Assembly (NCBI GenBank): GCA_017416795.1
Contig: JAFQBD010000016.1
Coordinates: forward strand, 1-62,459
Direction of reading: 5' to 3'
DNA: 62,459 nt
Source: Bacillota bacterium
GTDB lineage: Bacteria > Bacillota > Clostridia > Peptostreptococcales > Anaerovoracaceae
Part shown: in pieces, positions 44,108 through 51,654 of the stretch
Position numbering within the stretch: the first letter of the stretch is position 1
How the letters are laid out: every line of letters begins with the position of its first letter
Position numbers and translations under genes: made by a program
The notes under the pieces: model-generated
Database searches by the model: none
What the model saw: the letters and a program-made list of their open reading frames with translations, nothing else
Told to the model about the DNA's origin: nothing

Positions 44108-44138
44108 AAAAATCGCGCTTTGTTGTGCGATTTTTTTA
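44108..44138 (+). terminator. Rho-independent terminator
   Basis: An AATCGCGC arm pairs with GTGCGATT across a TTTGTT loop, followed by a T-run. It ends the BI-1 gene transcript. Confidence 0.8.
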
Positions 44139-44149
44139 TTGTTTTCCAA

Positions 44150-44180
44150 AAATTGCAGATAATAGTTTTGGAACTATTAT
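44150..44180 (+). promoter_or_regulatory. Recombinase promoter with a palindrome in the spacer
   Basis: ATAATAGTT-TTGG-AACTATTAT (about 44159-44180, 9-bp arms) lies between a TTGCAG -35-like hexamer and a TATTAT -10-like hexamer, about 16 bp apart, 28 bp before the recombinase start. It suggests a repressor site, possibly self-recognition by the recombinase. Confidence 0.45.
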
Positions 44181-44207
44181 ACGCATACGCAGGAACAGGA
44201 GGTTACT

Positions 44208-45050
44208 ATGTGCGAAAGAAGAATAACATCGGAAATGTTGGAAAGCTTCAGGCAGCATCTCATAGATGATGAAAAGAGCAATGCTACTATCGAAAAGTAT
44301 ATGAGGGATATCCGAAGCTTCATGGAGTTCGCAAAATGGCGCACTGTAGATAAGTCTTTGATGCTGTTATATAAGAATAGCCTAAAAGAGGATTACGCCA
44401 TGACCAGTGTCAACTCCATGCTAGTATCACTGAATGCTTTAATGAGGTTCAATGACTGGCATGATTGCTGTGTCAAGCAGTTCAAGATCCAGAAAAAAGC
44501 GTACTGCTCCGAGGAAGCGGAACTGACAAAGCAAGAATATGTCCATCTTGTAAAGACTGCAGAACGTTTAGGCAACGAAAGGCTGAGTCTGATCCTGCAG
44601 ACGATCTGTGCTACAGGAATAAGGATAAGCGAGCTGGAATATGTAACTATCGAATCTCTGCAGGCAGGAGAAGCAGTAGTAAACTGCAAAGGAAAGATAA
44701 GAACAATATTCATTGTCAGAGATCTTCGAGATAAGCTGATGAAATATGCGGCACAGAGAAGAATTAGTACAGGATCCGTATTTGTGACAAGAAGCGGTAA
44801 GGCTATGGACCGCAGCAATATATGGCGTGAAATGAAAGCACTGTGCGATGCAGCGGGAGTCGCGACCACCAAGGTGTTTCCTCACAATTTAAGACATCTG
44901 TTCGCAAGGACATTTTATGACTTGGAAAAAGACATCTCTCAGCTGGCCGATGTTCTCGGCCACACCAACATCAATACTACGCGAGTATATATCATCACGA
45001 CCGGAGAAGAACATAAGAGGAAGATGGAAGGTATGGAGTTGACGGTGTAA
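44208..45050 (+). CDS. Tyrosine recombinase (Xer/integrase type)
   Basis: A 280-aa recombinase. The N-terminal SAM-like core-binding domain (about 8-95, NATIEKYMRDIRSFMEF) is followed by the catalytic domain with Arg in ATGIRISELEYV, Lys in NCKGKIRTI, His-x-x-Arg in FPHNLRHLFA, His in VLGHTNINTTR and the nucleophile Tyr in RVYI. All catalytic residues are present. GGAGG precedes the ATG. It lies about 1 kb before a pair of dif-like 22-bp inverted repeats flanking the sipW promoter, and is the obvious local candidate to invert that segment. No phage genes adjoin it. Confidence 0.92.
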   Translation: MCERRITSEMLESFRQHLIDDEKSNATIEKYMRDIRSFMEFAKWRTVDKSLMLLYKNSLKEDYAMTSVNSMLVSLNALMRFNDWHDCCVKQFKIQKKAYCSEEAELTKQEYVHLVKTAERLGNERLSLILQTICATGIRISELEYVTIESLQAGEAVVNCKGKIRTIFIVRDLRDKLMKYAAQRRISTGSVFVTRSGKAMDRSNIWREMKALCDAAGVATTKVFPHNLRHLFARTFYDLEKDISQLADVLGHTNINTTRVYIITTGEEHKRKMEGMELTV

Positions 45051-45177
45051 GTGCAAAAGAAATAAATTCAATAAATGGTAAAATATTGAAATTAATGATT
45101 GGGCATGTTACAATCTCCTTACTAACCATTAGTTGCAATATGTGTAGCTGATGACTATAATAAGAGGAGGTAAACAA

Positions 45178-45984
45178 GTGGACAAAATTAGAGAATTAAA
45201 GGATCTGAATCTGCTCGACCGATTTCTGTTTGCCGAGGCGTCAGAACTTCCTGAAGTGATGATCCCAATGCTGGAAATCATTTTAGGCAAGGATGTAGTG
45301 CTCAAACATTTGCCGCAGTCAGAAAAGGAAATACGAAGAGCAGTATGGAGCAAGATCGTCAGGATGGATGTGCTGTCAGTAGATAGGGAAGACACGCTGT
45401 ATGAGATGGAAGTGCAGAAAAACGATACCGGCAATCTCCTTCGCAGAAGCAGGGCGTATAACAGTTACATCGACAGCAAAATCTTGCCGCCCGGGAATCT
45501 TGACTATAATGCGCTCAATGATGTGTATATCATAATGGTTATGCCTTTTGATCTTTTCGGAGAAGGAAAATATATGTACACATTCAGAATGATGAGCGAA
45601 GAAGTTCAGGGGCTAAAGCTGAATGACGGTGCCACCAGAATATTTCTCAACACAAGGGGAACTGATTCTGAAGGAGTGACTGAAGAATTGATAGAGCTTC
45701 TTCATTATTTTGAGAAGAGCACTGAGGAAACTATTCAAGAGACAAGCAGCAGCCGACTCCGACAGATCCATGATAACGTCCAACGAATCAAAGAAACTGA
45801 GGAAGTGGGGATAAGACTTATGAATGCATGGGAAGAAAAGATGATTGATAGACAGGAAGCTTATGAAGAAGGAATGAAAGAAGGCATGAAAGATACTGCC
45901 TGCAAAATGAAAGCTGCCGGCATGCCAACCGAACAGATCATTGAATTTACCGGCCTGACAGCAGAAGAAATCGAAAAACTATAG
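45178..45984 (+). CDS. Rpn-family PD-(D/E)XK nuclease-like protein
   Basis: A 268-aa protein of the Rpn/transposase-derived nuclease family. The catalytic pattern is Asp in IVRMDVLSV and Glu-x-Gln in YEMEVQKN, followed by SRAYNSYIDSKIL. A charged helical C-terminus ends in PTEQIIEFTGLTAEEIEKL, an end motif shared with the second Rpn protein at 52383. The start is GTG at 45178 behind GAGGAGG, not the ATG at 45151. Such proteins are DNA nucleases linked to recombination or phage defence. It lies between the recombinase and the sipW cluster. Confidence 0.82.
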   Translation: MDKIRELKDLNLLDRFLFAEASELPEVMIPMLEIILGKDVVLKHLPQSEKEIRRAVWSKIVRMDVLSVDREDTLYEMEVQKNDTGNLLRRSRAYNSYIDSKILPPGNLDYNALNDVYIIMVMPFDLFGEGKYMYTFRMMSEEVQGLKLNDGATRIFLNTRGTDSEGVTEELIELLHYFEKSTEETIQETSSSRLRQIHDNVQRIKETEEVGIRLMNAWEEKMIDRQEAYEEGMKEGMKDTACKMKAAGMPTEQIIEFTGLTAEEIEKL

Positions 45985-46002
45985 CACCATAAAACAAGCT
46001 GA

Positions 46003-46041
46003 AGACTTGTGAGTACAATGTGTACCCACAAGTCTTTTTTT
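46003..46041 (+). terminator. Rho-independent terminator
   Basis: AGACTTGTG (46003-46011) pairs with CACAAGTCT (46027-46035), with an inner GTAC/GTAC pair, then seven Ts. It isolates the sipW operon from the Rpn gene. Confidence 0.88.
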
Positions 46042-46111
46042 ATGTCCGAATTTCCACTTCAAAGCAGCAAAAAACAAAAAATCGATGCCTGTAGGCATCG
46101 GTCGAAATATC

Positions 46112-46133
46112 ACATAATGTTGGTTATGTTGTA
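46112..46133 (+). repeat. Left 22-bp inverted repeat of a putative invertible promoter
   Basis: A 22-bp sequence with core ACATAA-TGTTGG-TTATGT, identical in reverse complement to 46297-46318. The layout (6-bp half-sites around a 6-bp asymmetric spacer) is that of a tyrosine-recombinase crossover site and resembles the E. coli dif core CATAA-N6-TTATG. Confidence 0.85.
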
Positions 46134-46296
46134 AATGGAGAACTTCATATGCTATTGAAGTGTTTGAAAACGACTCTATTTTTATATTTCTAAACAGTTT
46201 AGTTTATTTTTGTGTATTTTTTGATTGCATTTGGTCGTGAGTTGAAGCATAATGGTACTGTATAGACAGATATTCAAAAAATATCTCCCACATTTC
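46134..46296 (+). promoter_or_regulatory. Putative invertible promoter segment of the sipW-tasA operon
   Basis: A 163-bp segment between the inverted repeats. It holds TTGCAT (46225-46230) and CATAAT (46248-46253), 17 bp apart and directed to sipW, a palindrome CTAAACAGTTTAG (46190-46202) just upstream, and a leader hairpin AGATATT-CAAAA-AATATCT (46268-46286). In this assembly the promoter points toward the operon (ON). Inversion would direct it away. Confidence 0.75.
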
Positions 46297-46318
46297 TACA
46301 ACATAACCAACATTATGT
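46297..46318 (-). repeat. Right 22-bp inverted repeat of the putative invertible promoter
   Basis: A perfect reverse complement of 46112-46133. It also belongs to a local palindrome with 9-bp arms (46298-46306 and 46313-46321). It lies 28 bp before the sipW start. Confidence 0.85.
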
Positions 46319-46345
46319 TGTAAACATCAAAACAGGGGCAGGGAA

Positions 46346-46906
46346 ATGACCAAAATACTAAATCACATAACAACTGTACTCGTTGTTCTCATAGTGATAC
46401 TTGCCATCATGCTGGTAGGCTTCAGACTCATAGGCTTCGATACTTATGTAGTGCTTTCAGGGTCCATGGAACCGGCACATAAGACGGGTTCTCTCATATA
46501 CGCCAGAGATACCGATCCACAAACACTGGAAGTAGGCGATGTCATCACCTTCCAACTGGCAGGTTCAGAAACCATCGTAACACATAGAGTCATCAATATC
46601 ACAGACGGAGCAGCAGGCAAAGAATTCACCACGAAGGGTGACGCCAACGCAGAAGCAGATTCACAGCCTGTACCTGCAAGCAGCGTCATTGGCAAGGTAG
46701 CATTCAGCATACCGTACATGGGCTATGTTGCTAACTACATACAGAATCCGCCGGGACTGTATTTCGCAGCAGGTGTAGGCGTGATACTAATAGTGCTGAT
46801 GTTCCTGACAGACGCACTTATAGAAGAAGATAAAAAAGCCAAGAAAAAGGCTAAAAAGATAAATCAAGAGAACGAAAAAGGAGAAAGAGCGAATGAGAAA
46901 GAATAA
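46346..46906 (+). CDS. sipW: SipW-type (ER-type) signal peptidase I
   Basis: A 186-aa membrane protease with an N-terminal segment (about 8-30), a catalytic domain outside, and a C-terminal segment (about 135-155) before a basic tail. The nucleophile Ser40 lies in VLSGSMEP, and the general base position holds His80 in VTHRVI, the Ser-His form of SipW and eukaryotic signal peptidases rather than the bacterial Ser-Lys dyad. It should process the TasA-like proteins encoded next. GGGGCAGGG precedes the ATG. The gene overlaps the first TasA-like gene by 14 bases. Confidence 0.9.
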   Translation: MTKILNHITTVLVVLIVILAIMLVGFRLIGFDTYVVLSGSMEPAHKTGSLIYARDTDPQTLEVGDVITFQLAGSETIVTHRVINITDGAAGKEFTTKGDANAEADSQPVPASSVIGKVAFSIPYMGYVANYIQNPPGLYFAAGVGVILIVLMFLTDALIEEDKKAKKKAKKINQENEKGERANEKE

Positions 46907-47687
46907 GAAGCTGATGATCATCATCTGCGTACTAGCGATCATGGTGATCGGTTCATTCGGAACACTGGCATACCTCACTGATGTTGCAGGTGTGACCAAC
47001 ACATTTACCGTTGGTAAGGTAGACATCACGCTGGATGAAGCGGTAGTCAATGAAGACGGTGAACCACTTGGAGAAGACGGCAAGGTTGTAGACAGCCGTG
47101 AAGATGCTGCCAGAAAAGATGGCGGAACAAATGGTGAAGACGGCAACAAGTATCACTTAGTTCCGGGACAGACATATCTGAAGGACCCTACAGTTACTGT
47201 TGTTAAAGGCAGTGAAGAGTCTTATGTTCGTACCATCATGACCATCCATAATGCAAGTGAAATGCAGAAGATAATCGACGCACATAAGCTGGGAGATTAC
47301 AAGGCATTCCTCGGTGACTGGGACGAAAACATCTGGAAGTACATCGGATACACAGAAGACAAAACTGCAAACACTATTTCATTTGAATTCAGATATTACA
47401 AGAAAGTTTCAGGCTTCGATGCTAACGGTGAAGAGCTGAAAGATAATTTGGTTTTAGAACCGTTATTCACACAGCTTGTAGTTCCGGGTTCTTTAACAGG
47501 AGAAGAACTGAAGGCTCTCTATGACGGCGGATTCAAGATGGTTATCGAAGGCCACGCTATCCAGGTCGTAGGCTTCGAAGATGAAAAGAATGCAGACGGC
47601 AGCCTGAAGAAATCTGCTGAAGATGTAGCTTGGGAAGCTTTTAGCGGACAGGAAACAGAAGCAGCTAAAGGAGCAACAATCAGATAA
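46893..47687 (+). CDS. SipW-dependent TasA/CalY-like secreted protein 1
   Basis: A 264-aa exported protein. After a hydrophobic signal (about 7-25) comes the SipW-type cleavage region TLAYLTDVAG and NTFTVGKVDITLDE, typical of TasA/camelysin, which assemble into extracellular matrix fibres. The body is acidic and beta-rich, with a proline-free DGGTNGEDGNKY loop and KGSEESYVRTIMTIHN, matching the donor-strand core of TasA. It is coupled to sipW by a 14-base overlap and to the next gene by one base. Confidence 0.85.
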   Translation: MRKNKKLMIIICVLAIMVIGSFGTLAYLTDVAGVTNTFTVGKVDITLDEAVVNEDGEPLGEDGKVVDSREDAARKDGGTNGEDGNKYHLVPGQTYLKDPTVTVVKGSEESYVRTIMTIHNASEMQKIIDAHKLGDYKAFLGDWDENIWKYIGYTEDKTANTISFEFRYYKKVSGFDANGEELKDNLVLEPLFTQLVVPGSLTGEELKALYDGGFKMVIEGHAIQVVGFEDEKNADGSLKKSAEDVAWEAFSGQETEAAKGATIR

Positions 47688-48319
47688 TGAATAACAGAAA
47701 AGGCCTGATGCGCTTCGGATCAAAATCGGTGCTGTTGATCGGAGCGCTGGCTCTGATTTTCGTATGCACCGCAGGAAGCACACTTGCTTGGATGTTCGAC
47801 AAAACGAGTCCTATCACTAACACATTCGTAGTAGGCAACATCTCCATCACTCTGACTGAATCCGACACAGACGGCGATGGAGACGACAAGACGAATTCCT
47901 ACAGCTTCGAAGCATCTGAAGAAGGCGAAGACCTCGCCATCTCTAAAGATGCAGTCGTGACAGTAGGGAAAGGCAGCGAAGACTGCTGGGTATTCGTGAA
48001 AGTCGAAGAGTCCGACAACTTCAGAGACTATCTTGAATATTCCATGGCCAAATACCCTGATGCAGACGGCTGGAAACAGCTGAAGACTACTGATCTACCT
48101 GAGGGAACTACCGTTTGGTATCTCAAAGCTCAGGATATCTCGGAAGATAAAGTGTTCGACATCCTTAAAGACAGATCCGTATATGCAAAAGGCACAGTCT
48201 CTCAAGAAGAGCTTGATGCTCTCGAAGAGAAAGACTATCCAACACTTATTTTCTCAGCATACGCCATCCAGATGGATCAGGTATCTACACCTGAAGAAGC
48301 TTGGGAAAAACTCAATTAA
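47687..48319 (+). CDS. SipW-dependent TasA-like secreted protein 2
   Basis: A 210-aa relative of the preceding protein. The signal region (about 13-33) ends in STLAWMFDKTSPITNTFVVGNISITLTE, a variant of the AYLTD-NTF(T)VG signature. The acidic body contains TVGKGSEDCWVFVKVEES and ends with AYAIQMDQVSTPEEAWE; the first TasA-like protein also ends with an AIQV-type strand. It probably contributes to the same fibre or caps it. It starts one base inside the previous gene. Confidence 0.8.
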   Translation: MNNRKGLMRFGSKSVLLIGALALIFVCTAGSTLAWMFDKTSPITNTFVVGNISITLTESDTDGDGDDKTNSYSFEASEEGEDLAISKDAVVTVGKGSEDCWVFVKVEESDNFRDYLEYSMAKYPDADGWKQLKTTDLPEGTTVWYLKAQDISEDKVFDILKDRSVYAKGTVSQEELDALEEKDYPTLIFSAYAIQMDQVSTPEEAWEKLN

Positions 48320-48405
48320 CCAGATGTAAAAGGCTATAGTCAGCCTTTTATATAGAAAAATTAATTAATTTTTTAAACAAAATGAACGAAAGGAAGAAAA
48401 GAAAA

Positions 48406-49986
48406 ATGACTATGAAAAAGAAATTGCTCACAACGTTGAGCGTCGTTCTGATCCTTGGTCTGGCTGCTCTGGGCATTTTAGCATATTTGACAGACACAGA
48501 CAGTGATGTGAACGTAATGACGCTGGGAAATGTTAGCATTGAGCAGACAGAGTATCAGAGAGTAGTAGAAAATGGTGAATACAAGACTGCTACTATTGAT
48601 GGACAGAACAGTTATGTACTGGAAAAATTTGATCAGGACAAGGCTCTGTTACCATCAGCTATTAACACTACTACCTGGGAAGGATGGGACTGGGATACTA
48701 CAACAACAGTCCGCATGACTCAAGTCGGCTCTTATGGCGGAATGCAGGTTTTCAAAGAAGCCTCAAACGCACAGGATAAGTTCGTTGTAGTAAAAAACAC
48801 AGGCAAGACTGATGCATACGTTCGTACGCTGGTAGCTATCGAAGTTGGATCAACAGATGGTTCGCTGATCGGTACATCATATCACCAGACTTGGACTAAG
48901 ACAGTGCCAGCAGTTGGAACAGTTGCAATTGATGGAAACAACTATTATGTGTTTGAGTATGTATATAATGGAGCTGATGGTGTTCGTCATGAAGGCGGAA
49001 TTCTCCCTGCTGGTGACACAGCATACCCTAACCTGTCACAGGTATACATAAAGTCTGCTGCTACTAACGAAGACATGGTAAAGCTTGACGGTAATGGCAA
49101 TGGCAAACTTGACATCTTAGTTCTGTCACAGGCCGGACAGGTTGAAGGCTTTGAAACTGTGGGAGCGGCGAGTGCGTTAGATACAATGTTCGGTGAGACA
49201 ACCGTTGATAATGCTAAGAAGTGGTTCAATAGCCTTTTCGTAGATGAATGGGATGGAACAGTAGATAAAGCTTGGTTTGATGCAGATGTAGCTGCTGCAG
49301 CAACACCAGAAAACCCAGTGGTATTCGAAGTAGATACTGCTGAAGAATTTACCGGATTTGTAAATCTTGCAAATACAAATAGCTTTAAGAACGTAACAGT
49401 TAAGCTTACTAAAGACATTGACCTTGGTGGCAGCAACTGGAATGAAGGTGGAACTATAGCAGCATATGGTCCTGCATTTAGCGGAACATTAGATGGCAAT
49501 GGACATACTATATACAACTTAGGTGCAGCGAATAACTGGACTTATGCAAATGCATTGTTTAGAACTATCGGAAACGATGTTACTATCAAGAATCTTAACA
49601 TAGAAGATGCTAATATCAATAATGCAGCAGCATCTGGCAATAATAAAGAGTATGCGATATTGGTTGGAATCGTTGGTAGCGGTACACTTACTATTGAAAA
49701 TGTAACTATAGCAGATTCGAGTGTGTCTTGTAAAAATTCTGCAGGCATTCTTGTTGGCGGTATGACAGAAGGCGCTATTCGATGTAAGGATGTAACTATA
49801 GAAAATTGTGCTGTAAATGTAAGCTCAGCAAGTGGCAAAGGTGGTGCTGTTCTGGGAGATGGATGGTCAGCTCATGATTATGATTACGCAGGTGTTTATA
49901 CAGATAATGTAAAGCTTGTTAATTGTACATATACTGTAGCAGGTGTTCTACAAGCTGAACTGCCGTTATACAACTATGTGAAATAA
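48406..49986 (+). CDS. SipW/TasA-like protein with beta-helix domain
   Basis: A 526-aa exported protein. Signal (about 5-22), then GILAYLTDTDSDVNVMTLGNVSIEQ as the SipW-type junction. Residues about 35-300 are TasA-like (KNTGKTDAYVRTLVAIEVGS; ILVLSQAGQVEGFE). From about 305 the chain turns into a right-handed beta-helix (LTKDIDLGGSNWNEGG; SGTLDGNGHTIYNLGA; IKNLNIEDANI; GTLTIENVTI), as in surface adhesins. GAAAGGAAG favours the ATG at 48406; 48382 is a longer alternative. The extra helix suggests an adhesive or tip role in the matrix. Confidence 0.75.
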   Translation: MTMKKKLLTTLSVVLILGLAALGILAYLTDTDSDVNVMTLGNVSIEQTEYQRVVENGEYKTATIDGQNSYVLEKFDQDKALLPSAINTTTWEGWDWDTTTTVRMTQVGSYGGMQVFKEASNAQDKFVVVKNTGKTDAYVRTLVAIEVGSTDGSLIGTSYHQTWTKTVPAVGTVAIDGNNYYVFEYVYNGADGVRHEGGILPAGDTAYPNLSQVYIKSAATNEDMVKLDGNGNGKLDILVLSQAGQVEGFETVGAASALDTMFGETTVDNAKKWFNSLFVDEWDGTVDKAWFDADVAAAATPENPVVFEVDTAEEFTGFVNLANTNSFKNVTVKLTKDIDLGGSNWNEGGTIAAYGPAFSGTLDGNGHTIYNLGAANNWTYANALFRTIGNDVTIKNLNIEDANINNAAASGNNKEYAILVGIVGSGTLTIENVTIADSSVSCKNSAGILVGGMTEGAIRCKDVTIENCAVNVSSASGKGGAVLGDGWSAHDYDYAGVYTDNVKLVNCTYTVAGVLQAELPLYNYVK

Positions 49987-50019
49987 TTATTGACTAAAGA
50001 TAAAGAATAATTATTCAGC

Positions 50020-50105
50020 TGCCCACATCGTGGGCGGCATTCAAAGAGCATTTAAATATAGAAAAGTTAGTGTTTTTTAGTGACATTAAGTGCCTTTTGA
50101 ATGCC
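50020..50105 (+). repeat. Long hairpin between TasA-like genes 3 and 4
   Basis: A small perfect stem GCCCAC-ATC-GTGGGC (50021-50035) is followed by a near-perfect 20-bp inverted repeat (50036-50055 with 50086-50105; two wobbles and one mismatch) around a 30-base loop. No T-run follows, so it is not a standard terminator. It could be a processing or stabilising element, or a short mobile-type inverted repeat. Confidence 0.5.
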
Positions 50106-50133
50106 ATATATAACATAAGTTAAGGAAAACGAT

Positions 50134-50799
50134 ATGAAAAATAAAGCAGTTACACTGTTGTGTATCCTGACAATTTTAATTACAACCGGAATTGTTGCGT
50201 TCGCAGATTATAGCAATACTTTGCCGGATCGAGTTAGCGCAGACGAAACTCCTGTTGCTGATGATTTGATTGAACAGATAGTATCAGGTGACATTGATAA
50301 GGAGTTGTTGCCGGGTGCAACTTTAAATGGAAAGGTAACTGTTAATGCCATCAATGCTGATTACCCCGCATTTGTTAGAATAGTAGTGGCATTCGAAGCG
50401 GATCGATTTGATTCATATAATTCATTTACAGAAAGTATCGTTCCCACTTTATCAGAAAGTTATGGCTGGACTATACATAATAACTGGATAAGAATCGAAT
50501 ATGAAAATGAGTATTACTACATGACATACGCTGTGTATAATGAAGAATTGTTTAATGGAAATGCAGTTATTTTAAAATATACAGTGAATATGAATAGTAA
50601 GGTTTCTAACGAATTGGTGAATAGGCTGGATGATGGGCAGGGGTACGATGTTCTTGTTGTAACTCAAGCTACTCAGTCTAATGGCTGGACGAATAGTAAC
50701 GGAGAAATCACAGCAGAGGATGTTTTAGATGCAGCATTTGGTGAATTGTCGTCAATCAATCATCCTTGGGTAAATAGCATCGCATCAAATGATAACTGA
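50134..50799 (+). CDS. TasA-like secreted protein 4, diverged
   Basis: A 221-aa exported protein. The signal (about 5-23) is followed by IVAFADYSNTLPDRVSA, without the clear AYLTD motif of its neighbours. The C-terminal half (YDVLVVTQATQSNGWTNSNG, AEDVLDAAFGELS) matches the TasA-like part of the third protein (ILVLSQAGQVEGFETVGAASALDTMFGE), so they share ancestry. It is AT-rich. A short RBS (TAAGGAAA) precedes the ATG. It may be a minor fibre component. SipW dependence is less sure here. Confidence 0.65.
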   Translation: MKNKAVTLLCILTILITTGIVAFADYSNTLPDRVSADETPVADDLIEQIVSGDIDKELLPGATLNGKVTVNAINADYPAFVRIVVAFEADRFDSYNSFTESIVPTLSESYGWTIHNNWIRIEYENEYYYMTYAVYNEELFNGNAVILKYTVNMNSKVSNELVNRLDDGQGYDVLVVTQATQSNGWTNSNGEITAEDVLDAAFGELSSINHPWVNSIASNDN

Positions 50800-50821
50800 T
50801 TTTCATAAGGAGGCAGCAAAA

Positions 50822-51652
50822 TTGAATAAAAAATATAAGATAACAGCTTTGCTGCTGACTTTGGTTTTGATGTTCGGAGTTTCGGCGCAGGCGACTATAG
50901 CGTATTTGACTGATAGGACTGATGAGATCAAGAATACTTTCGTGCCGGTCAAGTCTCCTGCACATCAGCTTGATATCGAGCTTGTCGGCGAGAAGGTGTT
51001 TGAAGGCAAGACTTGGGAAGATGAGGTCTTCTCATTTAAGCTGTTAAAGGAAGCTGATGATCCTGCACAGGAAGAACAGTGGATACAGGTCGGTACTGCT
51101 GATGTTGATAAAGATAATTCATCGTTTGATATGTCGGGACAGCTGAAGCAGCAGCTGACTGATGAAGGGACGTATAGATTCGGCATTAGCGAAGTGCAGG
51201 GTTCGATTAAGGGCGTTGAATACGATAAGAGAGAGTACGGCTTTGCCGTAATAGTGAGCAAGGCGCAGGATGGCGCTTTGCATATAGAGAGTGTTTATCC
51301 TGAGTATGAGGCTGAGGACGATGAGTTCGCTGTGACTAGTCTTGACGGTGTGTATACTGTTAAGGCTGAGTTCGTCAATATATATGAAGAAGAGCCTAGC
51401 GATCCTAGTCAGCCAAGTGAACCAACTGATCCTAGCGAACCATCACAGCCGACGGATCCGTCAGAACCTACAGACCCGACTAAGCCGGGCGATGGCGACA
51501 GCACCGAAGGAACTTCATCAACAGACAGGGATTCTGATGATGCGAGCAAGACAGGAGACGAGATGAATATCGCGCTTTGGATAGCGCTTATGATAGCAAG
51601 TGGAACAATGATCGTAGTAGTGCTTATTGATCGCAGACGAAGAAGGGCATAA
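50822..51652 (+). CDS. Pilin-domain surface protein with sorting-like tail
   Basis: A 276-aa protein. AAGGAGG sits before a TTG at 50822; the ATG at 50789 overlaps the previous gene without a site. After the signal comes TIAYLTDRTDEIKNTF, a SipW-type junction. Residues about 45-190 look like the FctA/Spy0128 isopeptide pilin domain (FSFKLLKEADDP; EGTYRFGISEVQG; YDKREYGFAVIV). A PSEPTDPSEP linker and KTGDEMNIALWIALMIASG-type segment ending RRRRRA resemble a noncanonical sortase signal. It may anchor the fibre to the wall, in the place TapA holds in bacilli. No sortase is in the window. Confidence 0.75.
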   Translation: MNKKYKITALLLTLVLMFGVSAQATIAYLTDRTDEIKNTFVPVKSPAHQLDIELVGEKVFEGKTWEDEVFSFKLLKEADDPAQEEQWIQVGTADVDKDNSSFDMSGQLKQQLTDEGTYRFGISEVQGSIKGVEYDKREYGFAVIVSKAQDGALHIESVYPEYEAEDDEFAVTSLDGVYTVKAEFVNIYEEEPSDPSQPSEPTDPSEPSQPTDPSEPTDPTKPGDGDSTEGTSSTDRDSDDASKTGDEMNIALWIALMIASGTMIVVVLIDRRRRRA

Positions 51653-51654
51653 GA

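Noticed and set aside
44208..45050. Phage integrase marking a prophage
   Set aside because: No capsid, replication, lysis or tRNA attachment-site features are nearby. The gene is better explained as a stand-alone Xer-type recombinase.
22732..46113. Shared 12-mer TCGAAATATCAC at 22732 and 46102
   Set aside because: Twelve-base matches between two places in a 62-kb window are expected many times by chance, and the contexts differ.
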